From Amycolatopsis iheyensis (GTDB lineage: Bacteria; Actinomycetota; Actinomycetes; Mycobacteriales; Pseudonocardiaceae), in NCBI RefSeq assembly GCF_024703995.1, contig NZ_JAMXQV010000012.1:124001-188000 (forward strand): 64,000 nucleotides of DNA. The letters run 5' to 3'. Each line of letters starts with the position of its first letter. Position 1 is the stretch's first letter. The notes under the pieces were generated by a model that was not told where the DNA came from, did not search any database, and saw only the letters and a program-made list of their open reading frames with translations. The translations under genes were made by a program, and so were the position numbers. Below are positions 17,910 to 25,095 of this stretch, one piece after another.

Positions 17910-19046
17910 ATGCGCACCGCACTCCTCGCCCTCACCACCGCCGCGTTCGTCACCGTGCTCACCGAAGCCCTGCCCGCCGGCGTGCTGCCCGGCCTGAGCG
18001 CCGGCCTCGGCGTCGGCGAACCCGCCGCCGGCCAGGCCGTCACGGTCTACGCGCTCGGCACCGCGCTGACCGCCGTCCCGCTGTCGGCGGCCACCGCGAC
18101 CTGGCGGCGCAAGCGCTTGCTGCTGACCGGTGTCGCCGGGTTCGCCGTCGCCAACACCGTGACGGCGCTGTCGGCGGACTACGCGCTGACGATGATGGCC
18201 CGGTTCCTCGCCGGCGTGGCCGCGGGCGTCGTCTGGGCGCTGCTCGCCGGCTACGCGCGCCGGCTCGTCCCGGACGGGCCGGGCAAGGCCATCGCGATCG
18301 TGATGGCCGGCATCCCGCTCGCGCTGTCGCTGGGCATCCCCGCCGGGACGTTCCTGGGCGGCCTGTTCGGCTGGCGCTGGGCGTTCGGCGCCATGTCGGT
18401 GCTCGCGGCCGTGCTGCTGGCCTGGATCGCCGCGCGGGTCCCGGACCAGCCGGGCCGGGCGGGCGGGCGGCTCGCCGTCTCGCGCACGCTCTCCGTCCCG
18501 GGTGTGCTGCCGGTGCTGGCCGTGACGCTCGTGTTCGTGCTGGGGCACACCGTGCTCTACACCTACGTCGCCGCGTTCCTCGGCCACGCCGGCCTCGGCG
18601 GCGCGGTCGACGTCGTCCTGCTGGTGTTCGGCGTCGCGTCGATGGCCGGGATCTGGGTGGTCGGCGCGGTGATCGACCGGGCGCTGCGCGCGTTGACGGT
18701 GCTCAGCACGATCCTGGTCGCGCTCGCGGCGGCGCTGCTGGCGGTGTCCGCGGGCAGCCCGGCGCTGGTGTACGCGGCCGTGGCGCTCTGGGGACTCGGC
18801 TGGGGCGGCGTCCCGACGCTGCTGCAGACGGCCGCCGGCCACGCGGGCGGCGAGGCGGCGGACCACGCGCAGGCCATGCTCGTCACGCTGTGGAACGCCG
18901 CGATGGCCGCGGGCGGCGTGGCCGGCGGCGTGCTGCTCGACGCCGCCGGGCCGGCCGTGTTCCCGTGGACGTTGCTGGTGCTCCTGCTGCCGGTGTTCGC
19001 CGTGGTGCTCGGCGCGCGACGGCACGGTTTCCCCGCGACGTCCTGA
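17910..19046 (+). CDS. MFS efflux transporter (DHA1-like)
   Basis: A 378-residue transporter with about twelve membrane helices, of the AraJ/Cml-like drug:proton antiporter group (MARFLAGVAAGVVWALLAGYARRLVP is the motif-A/C zone of the N-half). The substrate is unknown. No ribosome binding site precedes the ATG at 17910, and the MerR operator lies just upstream, which fits leaderless, regulator-dependent expression. A strong hairpin follows the stop. Confidence 0.85.
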   Translation: MRTALLALTTAAFVTVLTEALPAGVLPGLSAGLGVGEPAAGQAVTVYALGTALTAVPLSAATATWRRKRLLLTGVAGFAVANTVTALSADYALTMMARFLAGVAAGVVWALLAGYARRLVPDGPGKAIAIVMAGIPLALSLGIPAGTFLGGLFGWRWAFGAMSVLAAVLLAWIAARVPDQPGRAGGRLAVSRTLSVPGVLPVLAVTLVFVLGHTVLYTYVAAFLGHAGLGGAVDVVLLVFGVASMAGIWVVGAVIDRALRALTVLSTILVALAAALLAVSAGSPALVYAAVALWGLGWGGVPTLLQTAAGHAGGEAADHAQAMLVTLWNAAMAAGGVAGGVLLDAAGPAVFPWTLLVLLLPVFAVVLGARRHGFPATS

Positions 19047-19055
19047 GTGGACGAA

Positions 19056-19083
19056 GGGCCCGGGCGGAGGTGCGCCCGGGCCC
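19056..19083. terminator. Bidirectional hairpin terminator
   Basis: GGGCCCGGGCG-GAGGTG-CGCCCGGGCCC: perfect eleven-base arms with a six-base loop, exactly between the convergent MFS and chitinase genes. No T-run follows, common for actinomycete terminators. Confidence 0.75.
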
Positions 19084-19091
19084 TCCAGCTT

Positions 19092-20312
19092 CTAGCAGCG
19101 GCCCGCGATGGCCCGCAGCAGTTCCGCGTCGGTGGTGTCGCCGGACAGCTCCCAGGCGAACACCCCGCCCAGCCCCTGCGACTTCGCGTAGCCCGCCTTG
19201 GCCGACGCCGTCTCCGGCGTGTCGTAGCTCCACCACTGCGAACCGCACTTCGCGTACGCCGTACCGGCGATCTTGCCGTTGGCGGGACACGTGGTCTTGA
19301 GGACCTTGTAGTTCTCGACGCCGTCCTCGCCGGTCGTCGTGCCGGTCACCGGCCCGGTGGCCGTGCCGCCCGGCTGCTTCTGCGTGACGCCGTCCCAGCC
19401 GCGGCCGTAGAAGCCGAGGCCCAGCAACATCTTCGACGACGGCACGCCCTGGTCGCGCAGCTTCTGGATCGCGGCGTCCGCGTAGTACCCGGCGTGCGGG
19501 ATGCCCGGGTAGGAGCGCAGCGGCGAGTGCGGCGCGGTGGGTCCGGTCGGCTGGCCGCCGGCGACGAAGTAGTCGTAGGTCATCACGTTGTACCAGTCGA
19601 GGTACCGGCTCGCGCTGCCGTAGTCGGTGGCGTCGATCTTGCCGTTCTTCGAACCGTCGGCGGTGATCGCGGCGGTGACCAGCTGCCGGTGCCCGAACTT
19701 GTCGCGCAGCGCCTTGACCAGGGCGGTGAACGCTTTCGGCCCGCTGGTGTCGCAGGTGTCGCCGCAGGCGTTCGGGTACTCCCAGTCGATGTCTATGCCG
19801 TCGAAGACGCCCGCCCAGCGCGGGTCGTTGACCAGGTTGTAGCAGGACTCGGCGAACGCGGCCGGGTTCTTCGCCGCCTCGCCGAAGCCCGCCGACCAGG
19901 TCCAGCCGCCGAAGGACCAGAGCACCTTCAGCTTCGGGTGCAGCTTCTTGAGCTGGAGGATCTGGTTGAAGCTGCCGTGCAGCGGCCCGCTGTCCGCCTG
20001 GCCGTTGACGCTCATGGTGGCGTCGTAGGGCATGTCGTGGTCGGCCCACGGGTCGCCCACCGCGCAGCCACCGCCGGTGACGTTGCCGAAGGCGTAGTTG
20101 ATGTGGGTCAGCTTCGCGGCCGAACCCGAGGTCTCGATGTCCTTGACGTGGTAGTTGCGGGCGTAGACGTCCCAGTCGGCGAAGTAGGCCATCACCTTGT
20201 CCTGGGAGTGACCGCCCCGGGACTGGCCGGCTTCGGCGGCGGGCGGCGCGACGACGGCGGCGCCCACCAGGGCGAGCGCGACGGCGGCGATGCTTTTTCT
20301 CATGCGGAGCAC
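19092..20312 (-). CDS. Secreted GH18 chitinase
   Basis: A 406-residue extracellular chitinase of glycoside hydrolase family 18. Signal peptide 1-28 (RKS, hydrophobic core, AEA site). The catalytic DGIDIDWE is at 171-178, with Glu178 the proton donor, and the substrate strand SFGGW near 133. YDYF and WELS near the C-terminus are also family hallmarks. There is no carbohydrate-binding module, so it is a single-domain enzyme. Start is GTG at 20312, with AAAGGGA seven bases upstream; an ATG four codons in lacks that spacing. It would cut chitin for nutrient use or against fungi. Confidence 0.9.
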   Translation of the reverse strand: MLRMRKSIAAVALALVGAAVVAPPAAEAGQSRGGHSQDKVMAYFADWDVYARNYHVKDIETSGSAAKLTHINYAFGNVTGGGCAVGDPWADHDMPYDATMSVNGQADSGPLHGSFNQILQLKKLHPKLKVLWSFGGWTWSAGFGEAAKNPAAFAESCYNLVNDPRWAGVFDGIDIDWEYPNACGDTCDTSGPKAFTALVKALRDKFGHRQLVTAAITADGSKNGKIDATDYGSASRYLDWYNVMTYDYFVAGGQPTGPTAPHSPLRSYPGIPHAGYYADAAIQKLRDQGVPSSKMLLGLGFYGRGWDGVTQKQPGGTATGPVTGTTTGEDGVENYKVLKTTCPANGKIAGTAYAKCGSQWWSYDTPETASAKAGYAKSQGLGGVFAWELSGDTTDAELLRAIAGRC

Positions 20313-20411
20313 AGCATTCCCTTTCGGCGGACCGGCCGGTCGGACAGCCGAGGCTAACAGGTCCAGACCACTGCGGACCAGAGTGAAACGTTGCGGTCAA
20401 AGGGTTTCACA

Positions 20412-20852
20412 ATGGACCCCGAGCCGGGCGCGGATTCACCGGCGTGGAATGATCGGCCGATGACCGAGTTCGGCTGCGCCCGCTGCTCCGGCGAAGACGC
20501 CCTGACCGCGCTGGCCTTCTGCACGACCCGCCTGCGGGAGACCCACCGCCTGGTCGAACAGTCGCACTTCGGCATCTCGCTGCGCGAATGTCCGGAATGC
20601 ACGCAGGCGTTCGCCGCCATCTTCACCGAGTTCGTCGACTGGACCGGCGGCGAGGACGCGCAGTACTTCGATTTCGTGCCACTCACCCCCGCCGAGGTGA
20701 CATCGTTGGCAGCGCAGGGTTCCCGGGTCGACCTCGTGCGCCTCGGCGCGCTCGGCAGCCTCCGGCGGCGGCTGTCGTCGAGCTGGCCGACCGGCGGGGC
20801 GAAACAGATCTCCTGGCGCACGGACGCGCTTTCGGTGCGCGAAGGCTACTGA
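20412..20852 (+). CDS. Hypothetical protein with two Cys-x2-Cys pairs
   Basis: About 146 residues. CARC near 29-32 and CPEC near 68-71 suggest one structural zinc site; between them lies a helical segment with conserved-looking ETHRLVEQ. No membrane or export signal. ATG at 20412 has AAAGGG upstream with good spacing; ATG 20460 (MTEFG) is a shorter alternative. The stop overlaps the convergent decarboxylase gene by seven bases. Function unknown. Confidence 0.6.
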   Translation: MDPEPGADSPAWNDRPMTEFGCARCSGEDALTALAFCTTRLRETHRLVEQSHFGISLRECPECTQAFAAIFTEFVDWTGGEDAQYFDFVPLTPAEVTSLAAQGSRVDLVRLGALGSLRRRLSSSWPTGGAKQISWRTDALSVREGY

Positions 20853-22189
20853 GCGGCCGCTTCGAGGATCGCGGCGGCCGAGCGGTCGACGTCGGCCTCG
20901 GTCGTCGTCCAGCCGGACACCGAAATCCGCAGAAATCGGCGGCCGCGCCAGGTGGTTCCGCCGAGCCAGCAGGTCCCGTCGCGCTGAACCCGGTCCACGA
21001 CCGCGTCGGTGTCGTCGCCGAAGGACACCAGGACCTGGTTGAGCATGACATCGTTGGCGATCTCGGCACCGCCTGCTTCGAGGGTGCGCGCGAAGCGGCG
21101 GGCCAGCCGGCAGCAGCGGTCGACGAGCTCGGCGACGCCGTCCCGGCCCAGCTCGCGCAGGGCCGCCCAGACCGCGAAGCCGCGGGCGCGGCGTGACGAC
21201 TCGAGGGTGAGGTCGCCCATGCCGGACACCTCGCCGGCGCCGGTCAGGTAGGCGGCGCGGTAGGCGATGGTCTGGGCGTGGACCTCCGGCCGGGAGCAGA
21301 AGACGAACCCCGAGTCGTAGGGGACGTTGAGCCACTTGTGGCCGTCGCAGGCCCAGGAGTCGGCGAGCTCGACGCCGTCCAGGAGGTGCGCGGTCCGCGG
21401 GTTGGCGGCGGCCCAGAGCCCGAAGGCGCCGTCGACGTGGAGCCAGGCGTGCTTCGCGGCCGCGCGGGCTTTCCCGACGTCGTCGCAGGCGCCGGTGTTC
21501 ACGTTCCCGGCCTGGAGGCAGACGATCGTCGGTCCGGCTTCGGCCTCGACGACGGCCCGCAGGTGCTCGACGTCGATCGCGCCGTCCACTTTCGCCCGCA
21601 CCGGTTCGACGGCGCGGGTGCCGAAGCCCAGCAAGCGCAGTGCGCGGTCGATGGTGGCGTGGCGTTCTTCGCTCGCGACGACGCGCACGCGCGGGGCGCC
21701 GTGCAGGCCGTCGCGTTCGACGTCCCACCCGGCTTCGGCGAGCACGTGGTGCCGGGCGGCGGCGAGCCCGACGGTGTTGGCGGCCTGTCCACCGGTGACG
21801 AAGCCGGCGGACGCGGTGGCGGGCAGCCCGAGCAGCTCCTTGAGCCAGCCCCCGGCGGCTTCTTCGGCGGCGGCCGCGGCCGGGGAGAGGACGGCGTTGA
21901 AGGCGTTCTGGTCCCAGCCGGTGGCGAGGATGTCGGCGGCCGTCGCCGCCGGAAGCGAGCCGCCGACGACGAAGCCGAAGAACCGCGGCCCGGCGGTGGC
22001 GACCAGCCCGGGTTCGGCGGCCCGGGCCAGCTCCTCGAGCACTTGCGCCGGCGGGGTGGGCTTTTCGGGCAGGTCACCGAAGGCGGCGCGGAGGGCGGCC
22101 CGGTCCACGGTCCGAGCGACGGGCCGGTCGTTCAGACTTGCCCGGTATTCAGCCGCCAGCTCCGCGGCGCGGCCCAGGATTTCGTCCAC
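20846..22189 (-). CDS. PLP-dependent group II decarboxylase
   Basis: A 447-residue pyridoxal-phosphate enzyme of the aromatic-L-amino-acid/glutamate decarboxylase fold. The PLP-pairing Asp is in LHVDGAFG, the Schiff-base Lys in DGHKWLNVPYD, and the stacking His in SEERHATID. The substrate is uncertain. The start is GTG at 22189, overlapping the end of the upstream TetR gene by 41 bases, so the two may be co-transcribed. Confidence 0.85.
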   Translation of the reverse strand: MDEILGRAAELAAEYRASLNDRPVARTVDRAALRAAFGDLPEKPTPPAQVLEELARAAEPGLVATAGPRFFGFVVGGSLPAATAADILATGWDQNAFNAVLSPAAAAAEEAAGGWLKELLGLPATASAGFVTGGQAANTVGLAAARHHVLAEAGWDVERDGLHGAPRVRVVASEERHATIDRALRLLGFGTRAVEPVRAKVDGAIDVEHLRAVVEAEAGPTIVCLQAGNVNTGACDDVGKARAAAKHAWLHVDGAFGLWAAANPRTAHLLDGVELADSWACDGHKWLNVPYDSGFVFCSRPEVHAQTIAYRAAYLTGAGEVSGMGDLTLESSRRARGFAVWAALRELGRDGVAELVDRCCRLARRFARTLEAGGAEIANDVMLNQVLVSFGDDTDAVVDRVQRDGTCWLGGTTWRGRRFLRISVSGWTTTEADVDRSAAAILEAAAQ

Positions 22190-22868
22190 GGCCCGACTCT
22201 AGGCCGGTGCCGGGGTGTCGCGGGGCCAACCCGTGCACCGCCGTGATCCCGGCCAGCACCAGCTCGATCCCGCCGAGGAACTGCTCCCGGTCGTCGTGTC
22301 CCCGGACCTCCGCCGCGACCGCTCGCGTGAAGGGGTACTCCGCCGGGTCGAGCGCCTCCCACGCCGTCGCCACCCCGTCGAGGAACTCCTCCCGGTCCCC
22401 CACCGCCACCGGCGCCCTCGTGTTGACCGCGTTCTGCCCGGCCGCGCCCAGGATGTAGTGCACCAGCGCCGACGTGGCCGTGAACCGGCTCCCCGCCGGC
22501 ACGCCGAGCGCCTCGACCTCGCGCCCGATCGCCTCGAAGATCCGCGGCGCCACCGAGCCCCACGGCCGCCGGGACAGCTGCAGCGCCAGCTGCGTCGCCA
22601 GCCACGGGTGCTCCTCGGTCGCGGTGAACAGCCCGAGTGCGACCTCGCGGATCCCCGCACCCACGGCCGACGCCACGACGCCGTCCGTCGCCGCCGCGAG
22701 GAGCTCCTCCTTGTTCGCGACGTGCCAGTAGATCGCGCCCGGCCCGGTGGCCAGGCGCTCGCTCAGCGCCCGGAACGTCAGCCCGCCCTCGCCGGCCGCG
22801 TCGAGCAGCTCGATCGCCGCCGCCACGATCCGGTCCCGGGAGAGCGCCTGTGTGCGCCGCGTCGCCAT
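22149..22868 (-). CDS. TetR family repressor controlling the TetX-like gene
   Basis: A 239-residue TetR protein. The helix-turn-helix is at about 12-58 (AAIELLDAAGEGGLTFRALSERL, GPGAIYWHVANKEELL), close to TetR itself, and the C-terminal ligand domain is long. It is divergent from the flavin monooxygenase with two TGGAAC/GTTCCA operators between the starts. The arrangement copies that of classical drug-responsive TetR systems. The Gly/Arg-rich last 25 residues read through the start of the next gene. Confidence 0.9.
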   Translation of the reverse strand: MATRRTQALSRDRIVAAAIELLDAAGEGGLTFRALSERLATGPGAIYWHVANKEELLAAATDGVVASAVGAGIREVALGLFTATEEHPWLATQLALQLSRRPWGSVAPRIFEAIGREVEALGVPAGSRFTATSALVHYILGAAGQNAVNTRAPVAVGDREEFLDGVATAWEALDPAEYPFTRAVAAEVRGHDDREQFLGGIELVLAGITAVHGLAPRHPGTGLESGRGRNPGPRRGAGG

Positions 22869-22887
22869 GCGTTCATCTTGACATGTC

Positions 22888-22921
22888 TGGAACGCCGTTC
22901 CAAGCTTGGAACAAGATTCCA
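22888..22921. promoter_or_regulatory. Tandem TetR operators
   Basis: Two sites: TGGAACGCCGTTCCA at 22888-22902, a perfect palindrome with a three-base centre, and TGGAACAAGATTCCA at 22907-22921, which matches closely. They are 19 bases apart centre to centre, lie between divergent genes and end just before the monooxygenase ribosome binding site, so repressor binding should block both promoters. Confidence 0.75.
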
Positions 22922-22936
22922 GAAGGAGGAGCGACC

Positions 22937-24028
22937 ATGATCACGATCATCGGAGCCGGGCTCGGTGGCCTCACCCTCGCCCGCGTCCTGCACGTCCACG
23001 GCGTCCCGGCCACCGTCTACGAGGCCGAAGCCTCGCCGGACGCCCGCGCCCAGGGCGGCATGCTCGACATCCACGACGACACCGGCCAGCCCGCGCTCGA
23101 AGCGGCCGGGCTGACCACCGAGTTCCGCGCCCTCGTCCTCGAAGGCCGCCAGGCGATGCGGATCCTCGACGCCGGCGGCGCGGTCCTCTACGAAGAAGCC
23201 GACGACGGCACCGGCGGACGGCCCGAGGTGCAACGCGGGGAGCTGCGTCAGGTCCTGCTCGACGCGCTGCCGCCCGGCACCGTCCGCTGGGGGCACAAGG
23301 TCACCGGTGTCCGCGCCCTGGGCGACGGCCGCCACGAGGTGAGCTTCGCCGACGGCACGAGCGTCACCACGACCATGCTCGTCGGCGCGGACGGGGCCTG
23401 GTCACGGGTCCGGCCGCTGCTGAGCGCCGCCACTCCCGCGTACATCGGCCGCACGTACGTCGAGACCTACCTGCACGACGCCGACACGCGGCACCCCGAA
23501 GCCGCCGAGGCGGTCGGCGGCGGGTCGATGCTGGCGCTCGCGCCGGGGAAGGGCATCCAGGCCCACCGCGAGAAGGGCGACACCCTGCACACCTACGTCG
23601 CGCTCACCGAGCCGCGGGCGTGGTTCGACGACGTCGATCCCGCCCGCGTGGCCGGGGAGTTCGTCGGCTGGGCGCCGGAGCTCACCGCGTTGATCACCGA
23701 CAGCGACACCGAGCCGGTCGTCCGCCTCCTGCACTCGCTGCCGGTCGGGCACCGCTGGGACCCCGTGCCGGGGGTGACGCTGCTCGGCGACGCCGCCCAC
23801 CTCGCCGCCCCGAACGGCGAAGGCGCCAACCTCGCGATGCTCGACGGCGCCGAGCTCGGCCAGGCACTCGCGGCCGGCGGCGAGGCCGCCATCGCCGGCT
23901 ACGAGGAGGCCATGTTCGCCCGCGGCGCTCGCGCCGCCGCCGAGGGCAACCAGCTCCACGAGCACCTCTTCGGCGACGACACACCGCACGGCCTGGTCGA
24001 CGCGTTCGTCACCGGGCAGCCGGTGTGA
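22937..24028 (+). CDS. TetX-like FAD-dependent monooxygenase
   Basis: A 363-residue class A flavoprotein monooxygenase. Rossmann GAGLGGL is at 6-12; then the GGMLDIHDDTGQPALEAAGL zone, which parallels TetX (GGTLDLHKGSGQEA); then GADGAWSRVR and the FAD motif GDAAHLAAPNGEGAN. TetX of Bacteroides is 388 residues, so the length fits. The family hydroxylates aromatic substrates, and some members inactivate tetracyclines; whether this one does is inference from TetR control and the close motif match. AAGGAGG precedes the ATG. Confidence 0.85.
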   Translation: MITIIGAGLGGLTLARVLHVHGVPATVYEAEASPDARAQGGMLDIHDDTGQPALEAAGLTTEFRALVLEGRQAMRILDAGGAVLYEEADDGTGGRPEVQRGELRQVLLDALPPGTVRWGHKVTGVRALGDGRHEVSFADGTSVTTTMLVGADGAWSRVRPLLSAATPAYIGRTYVETYLHDADTRHPEAAEAVGGGSMLALAPGKGIQAHREKGDTLHTYVALTEPRAWFDDVDPARVAGEFVGWAPELTALITDSDTEPVVRLLHSLPVGHRWDPVPGVTLLGDAAHLAAPNGEGANLAMLDGAELGQALAAGGEAAIAGYEEAMFARGARAAAEGNQLHEHLFGDDTPHGLVDAFVTGQPV

Positions 24029-24079
24029 TCCGGTCGTGAACCGGGAACAATCGGGTGCCCCCAGGCGTAGCTTCGGACT

Positions 24080-24613
24080 ATGGAGACCCCGCTGAGCACC
24101 GACCGGCTCGTGATCCGGGACTGGACGGCTGCCGACGCCGAAGCCGCGTTCGCCATCTACGGCGCGGAAGACGTCACGCACTGGCTGACCCCGGCCATGG
24201 ACCGCGTCGGTGACGTCGGCGCGATGCGCTCGGTCCTGCAGGCCTGGCAGGAGACCCAGCCGAACCTGGTGCCCCCGCGCGGCCGGTGGGCGATCGAGCG
24301 CAAGGAGGACGGCGCGGTGCTCGGCGGCCTCGGCATCCGGCTGCTGCCGCCGTTCGAAGAGGACCTCGAGCTCAGCTGGCAGCTCGCCCCCGGCGTCTGG
24401 GGCCGGGGCTACGCGTCGGAGGCCGCCACCGCGCTCATCGGGTGGGCCTTCACCCAGGACACCGACGAGCTGTTCGCCGTCGCGCGGCCGAACAACAACC
24501 GCGCGATCGCCGTCGCCAAGCGGCTCGGCATGCAGTGGGTCGGCGAGACGGAGAAGTACTACAACCTGCGTCTCCAGGTGTACCGGATCCGGCACACCGA
24601 CCTCATCGACTGA
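24080..24613 (+). CDS. GNAT acetyltransferase (RimJ/RimL type)
   Basis: A 177-residue N-acetyltransferase. TDRLVIRDWTAADAEA opens the domain, and the acetyl-CoA loop is in WGRGYASEAATALI near 115-128. RPNNNRAIAVAKRLGM is the usual closing helix. The substrate is unknown; RimJ/RimL-like enzymes often act on protein N-termini or small amines. It overlaps the convergent F420 gene by 11 bases. Confidence 0.85.
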   Translation: METPLSTDRLVIRDWTAADAEAAFAIYGAEDVTHWLTPAMDRVGDVGAMRSVLQAWQETQPNLVPPRGRWAIERKEDGAVLGGLGIRLLPPFEEDLELSWQLAPGVWGRGYASEAATALIGWAFTQDTDELFAVARPNNNRAIAVAKRLGMQWVGETEKYYNLRLQVYRIRHTDLID

Positions 24614-25079
24614 CCGGCTCCAGCAGGAAGACCCGGATCTCGCGGTGCTCGGCCCGCACGGCGTAGCGGTCGTAGGCGGGCCAGTACTCCGCGACGGCGT
24701 CCCACATCTCCTGACGCTCTTCACCGGTCAGTAGCCGCCCGGCGACCTCGACGGTCCGGCCGCGGATGGTGGCCGTCGCCTTCGGCTGGGCCAGCAGGTT
24801 CGCCGACCACGCCGGGTGCGCCTCGCCACCCCAGTTCGAGCCGATCACGACGTACGCGCCGCCGCGCTCGACGTAGAGCAGCGGCACCTGCCGGGGCTCG
24901 CCGCTGCGGCGGCCGATCGTCGTCAGCAGCAGCGTCCTCAGCCCGACGGCCGTGCCGACACCGACCCGGCCGCCGCTGATCCGCAGCAGCACCCGGTCGG
25001 CGGGCACGAGCGCCCGTCCGAGCACCGCGAACGCCCTGCTCTTGCCGAAACCCGCGAAGACACCGCGCAAACCAGCCAC
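24603..25079 (-). CDS. Deazaflavin (F420)-dependent nitroreductase family protein
   Basis: A 158-residue Ddn-like protein. LLLTTIGRRSGEPRQVPLLYV, followed by GGAYVVIGSNWGGEAHPAW and LLAQPKATATI, is the signature order of F420-binding split-barrel oxidoreductases in actinobacteria. The likely role is reduction of quinones or other hydrophobic acceptors. Start is GTG 25079. It reads from just downstream of the GH87-like gene stop and may be independent of it. Confidence 0.85.
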   Translation of the reverse strand: MAGLRGVFAGFGKSRAFAVLGRALVPADRVLLRISGGRVGVGTAVGLRTLLLTTIGRRSGEPRQVPLLYVERGGAYVVIGSNWGGEAHPAWSANLLAQPKATATIRGRTVEVAGRLLTGEERQEMWDAVAEYWPAYDRYAVRAEHREIRVFLLEPVSR

Positions 25080-25095
25080 GGCGAAACCCTAGCGG

